Shown piece by piece: positions 1 through 5,013 of a stretch of DNA of 5,765 nt. The notes under the pieces are model-generated. The model was not told where the DNA came from. It ran no database searches and was given only the letters and a program-made list of their open reading frames with translations. The translations under genes were made by a program, and so were the position numbers. The stretch spans positions 4,663 to 10,427 of the forward strand of contig MGUL01000116.1 in the NCBI GenBank assembly GCA_001800005.1, in the 5' to 3' direction. Numbering within the stretch: position 1 is the stretch's first letter; every line of letters starts with the position of its first letter. The stretch comes from Elusimicrobia bacterium RBG_16_66_12 (lineage in GTDB: Bacteria > Elusimicrobiota > Elusimicrobia > UBA1565 > UBA9628).

Positions 1-510
1 GCCATCAAGGCCGTCGGCGAGGCGGCTCAGACCGTCATCTCCGAGGTCCGCCGCCAGTTCAAGGAGAAGCCCGGCATCATGAAGGGCACCGAGGACCCGG
101 ACTACGGGCAGTGCGTGGACATCGTCACGATCGGGGCGCTCAAGCAGATGGTCCTGCCCGGCATCCTCGCCACGGCGGGGCCCGTCCTCGTCGGCCTCTT
201 CATGCGCATGTTCATCACCGAGGCGGACAAGACCATCGCGGCCGAGGCCGTCGCGGGACTGCTGATGGTCGGCACCATCACCGGCATCCTGATGGCGCTG
301 TTCTTCAACAACGCGGGCGGCGCCTGGGACAACGCCAAGAAGTACGTCGAGACGGGCGCTCTGGGCGGCAAGAAGTCAGACGCCCACAAGGCGGCCGTCG
401 TGGGCGACACCGTCGGCGATCCGTTCAAGGACACCGCGGGCCCGTCCCTCCACGTCCTCATCAAGCTGCTCGCGACGATTACCCTCGTCCTGGCCCCCCT
501 GTTCCTCTAA
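1..510 (+). CDS. hppA: Membrane-bound ion-translocating pyrophosphatase, C-terminal part (5' end outside window)
   Basis: The reading frame is open from base 1 and ends at TAA 508-510, giving the last 169 residues of a protein that is usually about 650-800 residues long. The enzyme hydrolyses pyrophosphate to phosphate and uses the energy to pump H+ (or Na+) across the membrane. The visible part holds family hallmarks: a GGAWDNAKK motif (nt 316-342) and the acidic motif DTVGDPFKDT (nt 406-435), followed by GPS. These belong to the Mg-pyrophosphate-binding site formed by cytoplasmic ends of transmembrane helices. Hydrophobic segments lie at about nt 150-205, 250-310 and 460-507, the last being the C-terminal helix. 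The K+-dependence determinant near the GNTT motif is upstream of the window, so neither K+-dependence nor the pumped ion can be assigned. A hairpin terminator follows 20 nt after the stop, so this gene ends its transcription unit. Confidence 0.96.
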   Translation, partial: AIKAVGEAAQTVISEVRRQFKEKPGIMKGTEDPDYGQCVDIVTIGALKQMVLPGILATAGPVLVGLFMRMFITEADKTIAAEAVAGLLMVGTITGILMALFFNNAGGAWDNAKKYVETGALGGKKSDAHKAAVVGDTVGDPFKDTAGPSLHVLIKLLATITLVLAPLFL

Positions 511-530
511 GCGGGGACGGACAGGAACCG

Positions 531-565
531 ACCGCCCGGCTCACCCGAGCCGGGCGGTTTCTATT
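531..565 (+). terminator. Rho-independent terminator of hppA
   Basis: A perfect 12-bp stem (531-542 paired with 547-558, GC-rich) closes a 4-nt ACCC loop and runs into a short, interrupted T-rich tail (TTTCTATT). It begins 20 nt after the hppA stop and ends 14 nt before the next promoter. The tail is weaker than in the other two terminators in the window. Confidence 0.85.
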
Positions 566-578
566 GGCACTGAGGCCC

Positions 579-607
579 TTGACACGACCGGCGTTTCATG
601 CTACATT
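579..607 (+). promoter_or_regulatory. Sigma70-type promoter of the perR-ahpC unit
   Basis: A perfect -35 hexamer TTGACA (579-584) is separated by exactly 17 nt from TACATT (602-607), which matches four of six positions of the TATAAT consensus. Transcription would start near 613-616. It lies directly after the hppA terminator and about 34 nt before the regulator's first ATG. The hexamers are seen directly; promoter activity is inferred. Confidence 0.8.
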
Positions 608-613
608 ACTAAC

Positions 614-628
614 GGATAATTATTATCT
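614..628 (+). promoter_or_regulatory. Fur/PerR-family 7-1-7 operator
   Basis: GATAAT-T-ATTATC (615-627) is a perfect palindrome around a central T. Over 15 bp it matches 13 positions of the classical Fur-family 7-1-7 consensus TGATAAT-N-ATTATCA; only the two outermost bases differ. It covers the predicted transcription start, where a bound repressor would block initiation, and lies about 13 nt before the Fur-family gene. Autoregulation and co-regulation of the downstream peroxiredoxin are inferred. The inner bases at position 2 (G) and 14 (C) are the Fur-type choice, whereas the B. subtilis Per box has T and A there. Confidence 0.8.
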
Positions 629-640
629 ACCAAGGAGCAT

Positions 641-1078
641 ATGATGAAGACCAGAGAGGAGATTCGGGGGTTCTTCAAGGCGAAGCAGGTCCCCCTGACC
701 CATCAGCGTCTGGCCGTCTACGAGGAACTGGCGGGACGCAAGGACCATCCCAGCGCCGAGGCGCTCTACGAGTCGCTCAAGCAAAACTACCCCAGTCTCT
801 CGCTGGCGACCGTCTACAAGACCCTGCAGACCCTGCACGACATGGGGATGGTCTCCCGCGTGCCCTCGCCGATCTCGCAGGCGCGCTACGACGCCTGCAT
901 GGCGGTGCATCATCACGCGGTCTGCGTTTCCTGCGGCAAGATCGTGGACGTCTTCGATCCCAGGCTCGACTCGGTGGCCGTTCCGTCGCTCCCAGGATTC
1001 AAGGTCTCGGGGCATTCCGTTCATTTCCAAGGCCGTTGCGCCAGGTGCGGGAAGGCCGACAGATCCAAGACGAACTGA
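641..1078 (+). CDS. perR: PerR-like peroxide-sensing Fur-family repressor
   Basis: A 145-residue protein of normal Fur/PerR length. The N-terminal winged helix (about 1-82) carries the recognition region LATVYKTLQTL (55-65); the C-terminal part is the metal-binding dimerisation domain. All five regulatory-metal ligands of B. subtilis PerR (H37, D85, H91, H93, D104) have counterparts at H36, D84, H90, H92 and D103. Aspartate rather than glutamate at the last site is associated with peroxide-sensing PerR. Two CxxC pairs (C95/C98, C133/C136) make the structural zinc site. Two adjacent ATGs (641, 644) follow AAGGAG at 632-637; spacing is 3 nt to the first and 6 nt to the second, so 644 may be the true start. 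The peroxiredoxin gene 23 nt downstream and the operator upstream support a peroxide-response role. PerR rather than Fur is inferred from the residues and context. Confidence 0.87.
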   Translation: MMKTREEIRGFFKAKQVPLTHQRLAVYEELAGRKDHPSAEALYESLKQNYPSLSLATVYKTLQTLHDMGMVSRVPSPISQARYDACMAVHHHAVCVSCGKIVDVFDPRLDSVAVPSLPGFKVSGHSVHFQGRCARCGKADRSKTN

Positions 1079-1101
1079 AAAAATACCAGGAGGCGAAAGA
1101 C

Positions 1102-1689
1102 ATGGCTGAAACACTCGTTCAGAAGGACGCGCCGGACTTTAAGGCCGAGGCCCTCGTGGGCAAGGGCTTCAAAGAGATATCCCTCTCCGACTATAAGGGC
1201 AAGTGGGTGGCGCTGTTCTTCTACCCCCTCGACTTCACCTTCGTCTGCCCGACCGAGATCATCGCGTTCTCCGAGCGCTATGAGGACTTCAAGAAGCTGG
1301 GCTGCGAGGTCCTGGGCTGCTCGGTGGACAGCAAGTTCACCCACCTGGCCTGGACCAACACCCCCCGCAAGGAAGGCGGCCTGGGCGAGATCGCCTACCC
1401 GATCCTGTCCGACATCACCAAGAAGATCGCCCGCGACTACGGCGTGCTCGTCAACGATGCGGTCGCCCTGCGCGGCCTCTTCCTGATCAACCCGAAGGGC
1501 AAGGTCGCCTACTCCGTCGTCCACGACCTCGGCGTGGGCCGCTCGGTCGACGAGACCCTGCGCGTGCTCGCGGCCTTCCAGCAGGTCGAGAAGACCGGCG
1601 AGGTCTGCCCGGCGAACTGGCACCAGGGCAAGAAGACGATGAAGCCTGACACGGCCAAGTCGAAGGAGTACTTCGCCTCCGTCTCCTGA
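1102..1689 (+). CDS. ahpC: Typical 2-Cys peroxiredoxin (Prx1/AhpC family)
   Basis: A 195-residue thiol peroxidase that reduces H2O2 and organic peroxides in the cytoplasm, normally recycled by thioredoxin or AhpF-type reductants. The peroxidatic cysteine is C49 in FYPLDFTFVCPTE, with T46 and R124 as conserved active-site partners. The resolving cysteine is C169 in GEVCPANW. The sequence resembles the eukaryotic/cyanobacterial Prx1 branch more than E. coli AhpC. It has GGLG at 92-95 and a C-terminal KEYF ending in YF (190-191), the two motifs linked to hyperoxidation sensitivity. The ATG at 1102 is chosen because AGGAGG (1088-1093) lies 8 nt upstream and the family N-terminus fits. An in-frame ATG at 1036 would overlap the regulator and add 22 unrelated residues. 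The gene is probably co-transcribed with perR. No reductase or sulfiredoxin gene is in the window. Confidence 0.95.
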   Translation: MAETLVQKDAPDFKAEALVGKGFKEISLSDYKGKWVALFFYPLDFTFVCPTEIIAFSERYEDFKKLGCEVLGCSVDSKFTHLAWTNTPRKEGGLGEIAYPILSDITKKIARDYGVLVNDAVALRGLFLINPKGKVAYSVVHDLGVGRSVDETLRVLAAFQQVEKTGEVCPANWHQGKKTMKPDTAKSKEYFASVS

Positions 1690-1709
1690 ACCGGCTGATC
1701 AGTCTCCAC

Positions 1710-1744
1710 GCCCCGGCCGGGGCTCCCTCGGCCGGGGCTTTTTT
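1710..1744 (+). terminator. Rho-independent terminator of perR-ahpC
   Basis: A perfect 10-bp GC-only stem (1710-1719 with 1729-1738) and a 9-nt loop are followed directly by six T residues (1739-1744). This is a textbook intrinsic terminator 20 nt after the peroxiredoxin stop. It ends only 7 nt before the next ATG. Confidence 0.93.
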
Positions 1745-1751
1745 GTATGCT

Positions 1752-1991
1752 ATGCTGCGTTGCTCGAAGTTACTCATCGCCGTCGCCGTCCTGGGCCTGA
1801 CCGCCCCGCTGTTCGCGCAGGCTCCCGAAGCCAAGGGCGAGACCGCCGTCCCCGCGGCGGCCGCCCCGGTCAAGGTCGAAAATGTCGCCAAGAAACCCGC
1901 GAAGAAAGCCGCGAAGAAGGCCGTGAAGAAGGCCGTGAAGGCTGAAGAAGCCCCCAAGGCACCCGCCGCCGACGCGCCCCAGGCTCACTAA
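1752..1991 (+). CDS. Small exported Lys/Ala-rich repeat protein, function unknown
   Basis: A 79-residue protein that I cannot assign to a named family. Residues 1-24 form a signal peptide: basic MLRCSK, a hydrophobic core at about 7-21, and an A-x-A site at 22-24. Proline at 25 would disfavour cleavage there, so cleavage after A22 is an alternative. The mature part is Ala/Pro/Glu/Lys-rich, with four tandem 12-nt units (1887-1934) coding AKKP, AKKA, AKKA and VKKA, then VKAE and an Ala/Pro tail. This resembles histone-H1-like or PAKKA tails in composition, but the signal peptide points to the periplasm or outside. ATG 1752 is chosen over an in-frame TTG at 1743 that lies in the terminator's T tract. 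No Shine-Dalgarno sequence is visible and the preceding terminator ends 7 nt upstream. The signal peptide, sensible reading frame and dedicated terminator argue that it is real. Confidence 0.68.
   Translation: MLRCSKLLIAVAVLGLTAPLFAQAPEAKGETAVPAAAAPVKVENVAKKPAKKAAKKAVKKAVKAEEAPKAPAADAPQAH
1887..1946 (+). repeat. Tandem 12-nt coding repeat (AKKA units)
   Basis: Four consecutive 12-nt units of the form GCG-AAG-AAG-GCC (1887-1898, 1899-1910, 1911-1922, 1923-1934) are followed by a degenerate fifth (1935-1946). Differences are mostly third-position or GCG/GTG changes. The pattern suggests expansion by slippage within the gene. Confidence 0.8.
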
Positions 1992-2002
1992 GCCCGGCTC
2001 GC

Positions 2003-2043
2003 AAACGAAGGCCCCGCGCCACCGCGGCGCGGGGCCTTCGTTT
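2003..2043 (+). terminator. Strong, probably bidirectional intrinsic terminator
   Basis: A perfect 18-bp stem (2003-2020 with 2026-2043) surrounds a 5-nt ACCGC loop. The left arm starts with AAA and the right arm ends with TTT, so the structure can act on either strand. The hairpin starts 11 nt after the stop of the small KA-rich gene and isolates it from the sec operon. The uridine tract is short (TTTCCTC), but the stem is exceptionally long and GC-rich. Confidence 0.85.
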
Positions 2044-2155
2044 CCTCAGCCTGAGGGGGACGAAGGGTCGCGACTCCCCAATCCTCGGATAAGCCGCCAC
2101 GCGTGTGAGGCCCGGATCGACTGGATCTGTCCTCAAAAATAGCGGGCTCGGCTGA

Positions 2156-2197
2156 AGTTATCCACCGTTTTATGCCGGCATAATTCTGTGGATAACT
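2156..2197. repeat. Concentric interrupted palindrome with DnaA-box-like arms
   Basis: The outer 10-bp arms AGTTATCCAC (2156-2165) and GTGGATAACT (2188-2197) are perfect inverted repeats. They share their centre (between 2176 and 2177) with a perfect inner 14-bp palindrome, TTATGCCGGCATAA (2170-2183). The 4-nt gaps on each side (CGTT, TTCT) are largely not complementary. The right arm contains a perfect DnaA box on the minus strand (TTATCCACA, 2187-2195). The left arm gives TTATCCACC, with one mismatch (2158-2166). It could be an operator, a recombination site or a mobile-element remnant. Confidence 0.7.
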
Positions 2198-2226
2198 GTA
2201 GTCGTTCCGGCGCCCAGGGCTCATTG

Positions 2227-2260
2227 GGACATTTTTCACCCGATGGGTGAAAAGTTGTCC
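2227..2260. repeat. Long hairpin / inverted repeat with TTTTCACCC arms
   Basis: TTTTCACCC (2233-2241) and GGGTGAAAA (2245-2253) are perfect 9-bp arms around GAT. Outside these, GGACA (2227-2231) pairs with TGTCC (2256-2260) once one base is bulged and one G-T pair is allowed, giving about 15 pairs. No T tract follows, so it is a poor terminator. The GGACA-TTTTTCA wording recalls terminal sequences of some insertion sequences (IS21-like), but no transposase gene is present. Confidence 0.55.
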
Positions 2261-2306
2261 GTCGCAGACGCCTGCTTATCCGCGGATTGGGGGCGACTGA
2301 GACCCC

Positions 2307-2335
2307 TTCAAGTTCCCGCGGGAAAGTGCTAGCAT
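2307..2335 (+). promoter_or_regulatory. Probable promoter of the yajC-secD-secF operon with spacer palindrome
   Basis: TAGCAT (2330-2335) is preceded by TGC (2327-2329), an extended -10 arrangement. A weak -35, TTCAAG (2307-2312), sits 17 nt upstream. The start would be near 2341, giving a leader of about 19 nt that includes the AAAGGAG ribosome site. Within the spacer is the perfect 12-bp palindrome TTCCCGCGGGAA (2313-2324), a good position for a repressor or activator. Which protein binds is unknown. Confidence 0.5.
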
Positions 2336-2359
2336 TCTTCGCCTCTTAAAGGAGAATGA

Positions 2360-2659
2360 ATGCAGCCCACAGCCGCCAACCCCCTGATGCAAATGGCGCC
2401 CATCATCGCCATCTTCGCCATCTTCTACTTCCTGCTCATCCGCCCCCAGCAGAAACAGCAGAAGGAGCATGAGGCCATGCTCAAGAACCTCAAGAGCGGC
2501 GACAAGGTCCTCACCACCGGCGGTCTCTACGGGACCATCACCGGCTTCAAGGGCGACGACCTCGAGGTCCAGTTCTCCCAGACGGTGAAGCTCACCGTGG
2601 CGCGTTCCGCCGTCACCCGGAGAGTCGACGCCCAGGCCGCCGTCGCGGTCGCCGCCTAA
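2360..2659 (+). CDS. yajC: Sec translocon accessory subunit YajC
   Basis: A 99-residue single-span inner-membrane protein that associates with SecD-SecF and the SecYEG channel. A hydrophobic helix occupies about residues 11-27 and ends in the family signature FYFLLIRPQQKQQKEH. The cytoplasmic domain follows, with the conserved LKSGDKVLTTGGLYGTITG stretch (about 43-61), and the C-terminus is Ala/Val-rich. The ATG at 2360 lies 5 nt after AAAGGAG (2348-2354). An ATG at 2356 is in another frame and leads to no YajC sequence. It is the first gene of the operon; secD starts 21 nt after its stop. Length and order are typical for bacterial yajC-secD-secF loci. Confidence 0.96.
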   Translation: MQPTAANPLMQMAPIIAIFAIFYFLLIRPQQKQQKEHEAMLKNLKSGDKVLTTGGLYGTITGFKGDDLEVQFSQTVKLTVARSAVTRRVDAQAAVAVAA

Positions 2660-2680
2660 CCCCCGCCGAGGACCAAAGAC

Positions 2681-4099
2681 ATGTCCAAGACCCAGATGAA
2701 ATGGCTCGGGCTTCTCGCCCTCGTGATGGCCGCTCTCTTCATGCTCTACCCCTCCATCAACTGGTATGCGCTGGAAGCCTCCGAGCGCGCCAAGCTCGAG
2801 GCCTTGCGCGAGCGCCCGAAGTACCTCGTCAATCTGGGCCTCGACCTCAAAGGCGGCACGCACATGGTCATGGAGCTTGAGGTCGACAAGCTCGACGCCA
2901 AGACCCCGCTCAACGAGGCGATGGCCCAGGCCATCGAGATCATCCGCAACCGCGTCGACCAGTTCGGCGTGGCCGAGCCCTTGATCGTCCGGCAGGGCGC
3001 GCGCTGGATCGTCGTGCAGCTGCCCGGCGTGACCGACTCCGCGCACGCCAAGGAACTCGTCGGAAAGACCGCGATGCTCGAGTTCCGCATGGTCGACGAC
3101 ACCGAGAAGGGCAAGTCGGCGCTCAACAAGATACTCGAGCTCGGCAGCCCTTTCGCGGCCGACGGCGCCGTGACCGCCGCCGCGGCCAAGCTGGTCCCGG
3201 AGGGGCTTGCCCTGTTCAAGGGCAAGGACAACGCGATGTACCTGCTGCAGAAGGAGGCGCCGCTGACCGGCGCGGCGCTCGAGACCGCCAAGGTCAATAC
3301 CAGCGGCGGCGAGTACGGCATGCCCGTCGTCGACTTCAAGTTCAAGCCGGAGTCGGCCGGCAAGTTCGCGGCCCTGACGGCCGCCAACGTGGGCAAGAAC
3401 ATGGCCATCGTCTTGGACAACGTCGTCTTCTCCGCGCCGGTCATCAAGGGCCGCATCTCCGGCGGGTCGGGGATCATCGAGGGTCAGTTCACCTCCGAAG
3501 ACGCCCGGTCGCTGGCCATCGTGTTGCGCGCGGGCGCTTTGCCCGCGCCGGTCAAGGTCATCGAGGAGCGCGTCGTCGGTCCCACGGTCGGAGAGGACTC
3601 CATCAAGGACGGTTTCCGCGCCAGCGCGATCGGCTTCCTGCTGGTGGTCCTGTTCATGCTCGTCTACTACCGGGCTTCCGGCTTTGTGGCGATCATCGCG
3701 TTGGCGCTGAACCTCCTGATGCTGGTCGCGATCATGGCCTATCTGCGCTCGACTTTGACTCTGCCGGGCATGGCCGGCATCATCCTGTCCCTGGCCATCG
3801 CCGTCGACGCCAACGTCCTGATCTTTGAGCGCATCCGCGAGGAGCTGAGGCTGGGCAAGCCGATCAAGACCGCGCTCGCCGTGGGCTATGACCGCGCCTT
3901 CTCCGCCATCCTGGACTCGCACGTGACCTCGCTGATCTCGTCGGCGTTCCTGTTCCAGTTCGGCACCGGCCCCATCAAGGGCTTCGCCGTGACCCTCACC
4001 ATCGGCCTGATCCTGTCGCTCTTCACGGCGATCGTGATCACGCGGATGATCTTCGACTACTACCTCGCCAACAACGAGGTTGAGGAGCTCTCGATCTAA
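2681..4099 (+). CDS. secD: Protein translocase subunit SecD
   Basis: A 472-residue RND-type membrane protein that, with SecF, uses the proton motive force to help complete Sec-dependent export on the periplasmic side. TM1 is at about 8-24, followed by the family motif LGLDLKGGTHMVMEL (52-66). A large periplasmic region follows, including IIRNRVDQFGVAEP (87-100) and FTSEDARSLAIVLRAGALPAP (270-290). Five C-terminal helices start at about 313. The helix with AIAVDANVLIFERIREEL (372-389) carries D376, the conserved acid implicated in proton movement. The protein is shorter than E. coli SecD (about 615 residues) but normal for many phyla. GAGGA (2668-2672) sits 8 nt before ATG 2681. Its TAA overlaps the secF ATG as TAATG, so the two are probably translationally coupled in equal amounts. 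Confidence 0.98.
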   Translation: MSKTQMKWLGLLALVMAALFMLYPSINWYALEASERAKLEALRERPKYLVNLGLDLKGGTHMVMELEVDKLDAKTPLNEAMAQAIEIIRNRVDQFGVAEPLIVRQGARWIVVQLPGVTDSAHAKELVGKTAMLEFRMVDDTEKGKSALNKILELGSPFAADGAVTAAAAKLVPEGLALFKGKDNAMYLLQKEAPLTGAALETAKVNTSGGEYGMPVVDFKFKPESAGKFAALTAANVGKNMAIVLDNVVFSAPVIKGRISGGSGIIEGQFTSEDARSLAIVLRAGALPAPVKVIEERVVGPTVGEDSIKDGFRASAIGFLLVVLFMLVYYRASGFVAIIALALNLLMLVAIMAYLRSTLTLPGMAGIILSLAIAVDANVLIFERIREELRLGKPIKTALAVGYDRAFSAILDSHVTSLISSAFLFQFGTGPIKGFAVTLTIGLILSLFTAIVITRMIFDYYLANNEVEELSI

Positions 4100-5013
4100 T
4101 GGAACTTTTCAAGAAACCCAGCATCGACTTCATCGGCTTGCGCTGGATCCCCATCGGGGCGTCCGTCGTCGTCATCGCGCTGAGCATCGCGGCCATGGCG
4201 GCCAAGGGCTTCAACTACTCCATCGAGTTCACCGGCGGCACGCTGGTCCAGGTCAGCTTCCCGGCCGAGGCCAAGGTGCACGTCGACGACGTGCGCAAGT
4301 CCCTGGAGGCCTCCGGCGTCAAGTCCGAGATCCAGTCCGTGGAGGGACCCCGCCCGACGTTCATCCTGCGCGAGAAGGGCACGGACATGGCGGTGGTGGA
4401 CGCGTTCGTGGCCAAGGCCATGGACGCCCTCAAGAAGTCCTTCGCGGGCGCGGAGCCGAACCTGGACCGCAAGGACGTCATCGGCCCCGTCGTCGGCAAG
4501 GACCTGCGCCGACGCACGGTCTGGGCCATCATTCTCAGCCTCTTCGGCATCGTGATCTACGTCGCCTATCGCTTCGAGAACCCCGTCTGGGGGATGGCCG
4601 GCGTGATCGCCCTGTTCCACGACGTCATCGGCGTGTCCGGGCTCTTCGCCTTCCTGGGCCTGCAGATGGACCTGCTGATCGTCACGGCGCTCTTGACCAT
4701 CGCCGGCTACTCGATCAGCGACACCATCGTCGTCTTCGACCGGATGCGCGAGAAGTTGCGCACCGCGCGCGGCATCCCGCTCAAGCAGCTGATCGACGAT
4801 TCGATCAATGAGACCCTCTCGCGCACGATCATCACCGTGCTGACGGTGCAGATCGTCAGCGTGGTCCTGTTCTTCTTCGGCGGGCCCGTCCTCCATAATT
4901 TCGCGCTGGCGATGGTGGTGGGCAACCTGCTGGGAACCTACTCATCCATCGCCGTGGCGGCGCCCCTGGTCTACGAGTACCAGACCCGATTCGGAGGTTC
5001 CCGCCGCAAGTGA
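4099..5013 (+). CDS. secF: Protein translocase subunit SecF
   Basis: A 304-residue partner of SecD in the inner membrane. TM1 is at about 15-35, followed by NYSIEFTGGTLVQVSF (39-54), the SecF form of the SecD/F signature. A small periplasmic domain (about 55-135) precedes five helices. Conserved elements include VIALFHDVIGVSG (169-181, with D175) and IAGYSISDTIVVFDRMRE (201-218, with D208, D214 and R216). The C-terminus is basic (GGSRRK). The ATG overlaps the secD stop by one base; GAGGAG at 4082-4087 lies 11 nt upstream, inside secD. The stop overlaps the next gene's GTG by 4 nt (GTGA at 5010-5013). Length and motifs are normal for the family. Confidence 0.98.
   Translation: MELFKKPSIDFIGLRWIPIGASVVVIALSIAAMAAKGFNYSIEFTGGTLVQVSFPAEAKVHVDDVRKSLEASGVKSEIQSVEGPRPTFILREKGTDMAVVDAFVAKAMDALKKSFAGAEPNLDRKDVIGPVVGKDLRRRTVWAIILSLFGIVIYVAYRFENPVWGMAGVIALFHDVIGVSGLFAFLGLQMDLLIVTALLTIAGYSISDTIVVFDRMREKLRTARGIPLKQLIDDSINETLSRTIITVLTVQIVSVVLFFFGGPVLHNFALAMVVGNLLGTYSSIAVAAPLVYEYQTRFGGSRRK

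Larger units (their letters stand above)
2044..2359. other. Non-coding intergenic region rich in dyad symmetry
   Basis: I see no credible gene in these 316 bp. Frames open on the minus strand are Arg/Pro-rich shadows without a ribosome site. The visible content is a short palindrome, CCTCAG-C-CTGAGG (2044-2056), a concentric interrupted palindrome (2156-2197), a hairpin (2227-2260), and a promoter with an internal palindrome (2307-2335). GGATAA/TTATCC words recur at 2087-2092, 2158-2163, 2190-2195 and 2276-2281. No tRNA, SRP RNA or tmRNA signature was recognised. Confidence 0.75.

Noticed and set aside
1036..1101. Upstream in-frame ATG extending the peroxiredoxin by 22 residues
   Set aside because: It would overlap the regulator gene and has no ribosome site. 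The ATG at 1102 has AGGAGG 8 nt upstream and matches the family N-terminus.
1743..1751. TTG start for the KA-rich protein
   Set aside because: It lies inside the T tract of the ahpC terminator, and the ATG at 1752 gives a cleaner signal-peptide N-terminus (M-L-R-C-S-K).
2156..2197. Integron attC or attI recombination site
   Set aside because: The arms begin GTTATCC rather than GTTRRRY, and the perfect inner symmetry lacks the asymmetric extrahelical bases of attC. No integrase or cassette is nearby.
2156..2284. Chromosomal replication origin
   Set aside because: Only one perfect and one near-perfect DnaA box are present. There is no AT-rich unwinding region and no dnaA, dnaN, gidA or parA neighbour.
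2044..2359. Small RNA gene (SRP RNA, tmRNA or tRNA) next to the sec operon
   Set aside because: No SRP tetraloop/helix 8 sequence, tRNA T-loop pattern or tmRNA end was found in this stretch on either strand.
2356..2380. ATG at 2356 as the start of yajC
   Set aside because: It is in a different frame from the YajC sequence. ATG 2360 has a correctly spaced AAAGGAG and leads into the conserved protein.
2276..3922. Long open frame of 548 codons on the minus strand opposite secD
   Set aside because: It is antisense to a clear SecD gene. Its translation is dominated by Asp, Gly, His, Arg and Gln, as expected for the opposite strand of GC-rich coding DNA, and no domain or ribosome site is recognisable.
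4080..4811. Arg/His-rich + strand frame of 243 codons within secF
   Set aside because: It is an out-of-frame translation of secF with extreme Arg/Gly/His content and no initiation signal.
4096..4896. Open minus-strand frame of 266 codons opposite secF
   Set aside because: It has the same Asp/His/Gly/Arg-rich shadow composition, antisense to an intact SecF with family motifs throughout.
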